Both the position numbers and the translations under genes were made by a program. Shown here piece after piece: positions 62,235 through 64,000 of a stretch of DNA of 64,000 nt; position 1 is the first letter of the stretch; every line of letters begins with the position of its first letter. The notes below the pieces were generated by a model, which saw only the letters and a list, made by a program, of their open reading frames with translations, was not told the DNA's origin and did no database searches. The DNA is from Lithospermum erythrorhizon (taxonomy: Eukaryota > Streptophyta > Magnoliopsida > Boraginales > Boraginaceae), in the NCBI GenBank assembly GCA_019722365.1, contig JADFUC010001898.1:248001-312000 (forward strand), given 5' to 3'.

Positions 62235-64000
62235 GACAATGTTGTTTTGGTTAGGCTGTAAGATTAAGATGGTTATCTGTCTAGTTTGGGACAACAAGAC
62301 ACAAGTACTATGGTTTATGTGAGACTTGTGAATAATAATTTCTTTCTTTATTTTCCTTTTTCTCATGGGCAATGATTTTTATATTTTACTACTCTCAATT
62401 CTATTCGATCGCTTAAAAAAATATTTTACAAGAAATATTAATCAGAGTAATTTTCATGGTAGCAGCATTATCAACCAATCAGTTAAATACATGACACGAT
62501 TCAAATTTCAATGGAAAGCTATAATTGGCTAAAACGAAACAATCACTTATAATATTTTAAATAAATGATACTATTTTAGTGAAAAAGTTAATTAAAAATA
62601 ATAAAAAAGTAAAATAAAGTGCTATAATCAAATTTTGAAAGTGTAAAAATCATTAGCCTTTTTCATATAATTCTTCCCTCCCAAAAATGGTCATGTTTTA
62701 AATTGTAGTACTAATTATTGAATATTAAAATTGTATTTAAATATTCACATTTGGAATGATAATTGACGTCCTAGTTTTGATGTAAGCTCACCTGTAGTTT
62801 TACAATCCAAACAAATGTGTCACCCATCACCTACCAATTTGTTTTTTACTACATTATCTCCACTCTATTCGAACACTTCTTTCTTTATTCAATGCATTTT
62901 CCTCACTTAGTTGATCTTATACTCACGATTAATATCACTAACGAGTCTGACTTTGTGCACTTGATTCAAACTTCAAAGTCCAATTTAACATGAAAACACC
63001 ACACACAATTACAAGATAGTTTTTTAAGAGGAAGTAATTATTTTGTCTCAAATTGAAATTCTTTCTTTACTTGGTTACACTTAAATATAGAAGGTAAAAT
63101 TATACTTTCACTCCTAAAAAGTATTATTTAGTGGTGTATAGTACAACTCAAGTTTAACACCAAAGATGCTTACCAAAAATATAATCATTTAGTTTGTTTT
63201 TGAAAGTACTATATGTTTTGAAGTTTCTAGTTTGTTTCCTTTTTCTACTTTTTTTAACTGCATTAATTATTTAGGAATCAATTAAAATATAATCATTTGT
63301 CAAATAAAACAAACATATATATATGAAGTAAATCAATCACAAAAAATCAATTAAAATATGAATTAAATATCAATTATTATATTATAATCAATTCAAAATA
63401 ATTCAAAATAAACTAAACCTTAACTATAAAGATCAATCTTTATATAATACGTGGATTGGGGTTGATAAATTTACTTTAATAAGTATGTTGATTTGTAATA
63501 ATAATAAACAATAAATATTGTAAATTGACTATAGAATAATCACTTAAATGCGGTAGGCCTTTAGCATAATAATGATACTACTCATGTCAATTAGATCTAC
63601 AAACTACCTCAATTAAAGAACCAATGGCGACGACTGGGGTCGCTGGCAAGTGTTTTTGATTATTCCATTAAAGGAATAAAGGTAATATTTTAATCTTTTA
63701 GTTTTATGAATATTATTAAATTGATTACCTCGGTTCAATGTTTAGGCGGGCCAAGGTGGTCGCATACTTCCTGTGACACCGTGGACTACCGCATTCCACC
63801 ATTGCCGCCCTCAAATCTTTTATCTCGAAAGGCGCCCGCCGCTTAAGCACGGCCCCCTCGTTTCAAAAAGATAAAATCCATTGCCACGTTTATAGAATCA
63901 GATAATGGATTGACCAAGCACTTCTCGCTCTTCCTTCAATTCCTCCTAAAAGAAGTACTCCAAAGAGAAAGTTTCTAGCTTTCCATCCATCCACCTTAGA
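62235..64000. other. Squalene epoxidase upstream region and unassigned sequence
   Basis: AT-rich to about 63600 with no gene seen. 63600-64000 is more GC-rich, without an open frame or recognised motif; it may be a retroelement scrap cut by the window edge. Confidence 0.4.

Noticed and set aside
62135..62239. Longer N-terminus for squalene epoxidase from an upstream in-frame ATG (MSHKYCPLQS...)
   Set aside because: The extra 35 residues lack family resemblance and would begin upstream of the TATA-like CCATAAATAC; MDKYVLG starts directly at the family's membrane anchor.

Overview
This is a nuclear segment from a flowering plant, most likely a eudicot. Four genes have split coding regions with GT-AG introns and close matches to plant families. 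They sit in AT-rich DNA crowded with LTR-retrotransposon and LINE remnants, Stowaway-type MITEs and foldback elements. The species cannot be fixed from the sequence. There are no bacterial operons, CRISPR arrays, rRNA genes or recognisable tRNA genes.

Layout. 1-1.9 kb: 3' end of a dead LINE (+). 4.3-7.4 kb: three degenerate LTR-like repeats, two of which bracket a 1.3 kb interior. 11.0-16.1 kb: a decayed LTR element with two internal tandem arrays. 16.9-24.8 kb: a class I KNOX homeobox gene of the KNAT1/BREVIPEDICELLUS type (+, five exons, about 383 aa), with a 6 kb third intron holding MITEs and several direct-repeat families. 25.1-29.9 kb: a MITE, then unassigned sequence. 29.9-33.3 kb: a broken Ty1/Copia pol (+). 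37.4-38.6 kb: an R2R3-MYB gene of the RAX/MYB36/MYB68 type (+, three exons, about 332 aa). 41-52.6 kb: a cluster of six inverted-repeat elements, one nested in another. 53.8-57.9 kb: a C-terminal J-domain co-chaperone gene (+, eight exons, about 256 aa). 58.7-62.1 kb: squalene epoxidase (-, eight exons, about 533 aa), tail to tail with the J-domain gene. 62.2-64 kb: no gene seen.

The four genes share no pathway. KNOX and MYB are developmental transcription factors, the J-domain protein is probably an Hsp70 partner, and squalene epoxidase makes 2,3-oxidosqualene for sterols and triterpenes. The least ordinary features are the foldback cluster, the repeat-loaded KNOX intron, a splice-acceptor problem before the last squalene epoxidase exon, and a Gly-to-Asp change in the MYB R2 repeat. 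Exon borders were worked out by hand from reading frame, splice dinucleotides and family similarity, without transcript evidence.
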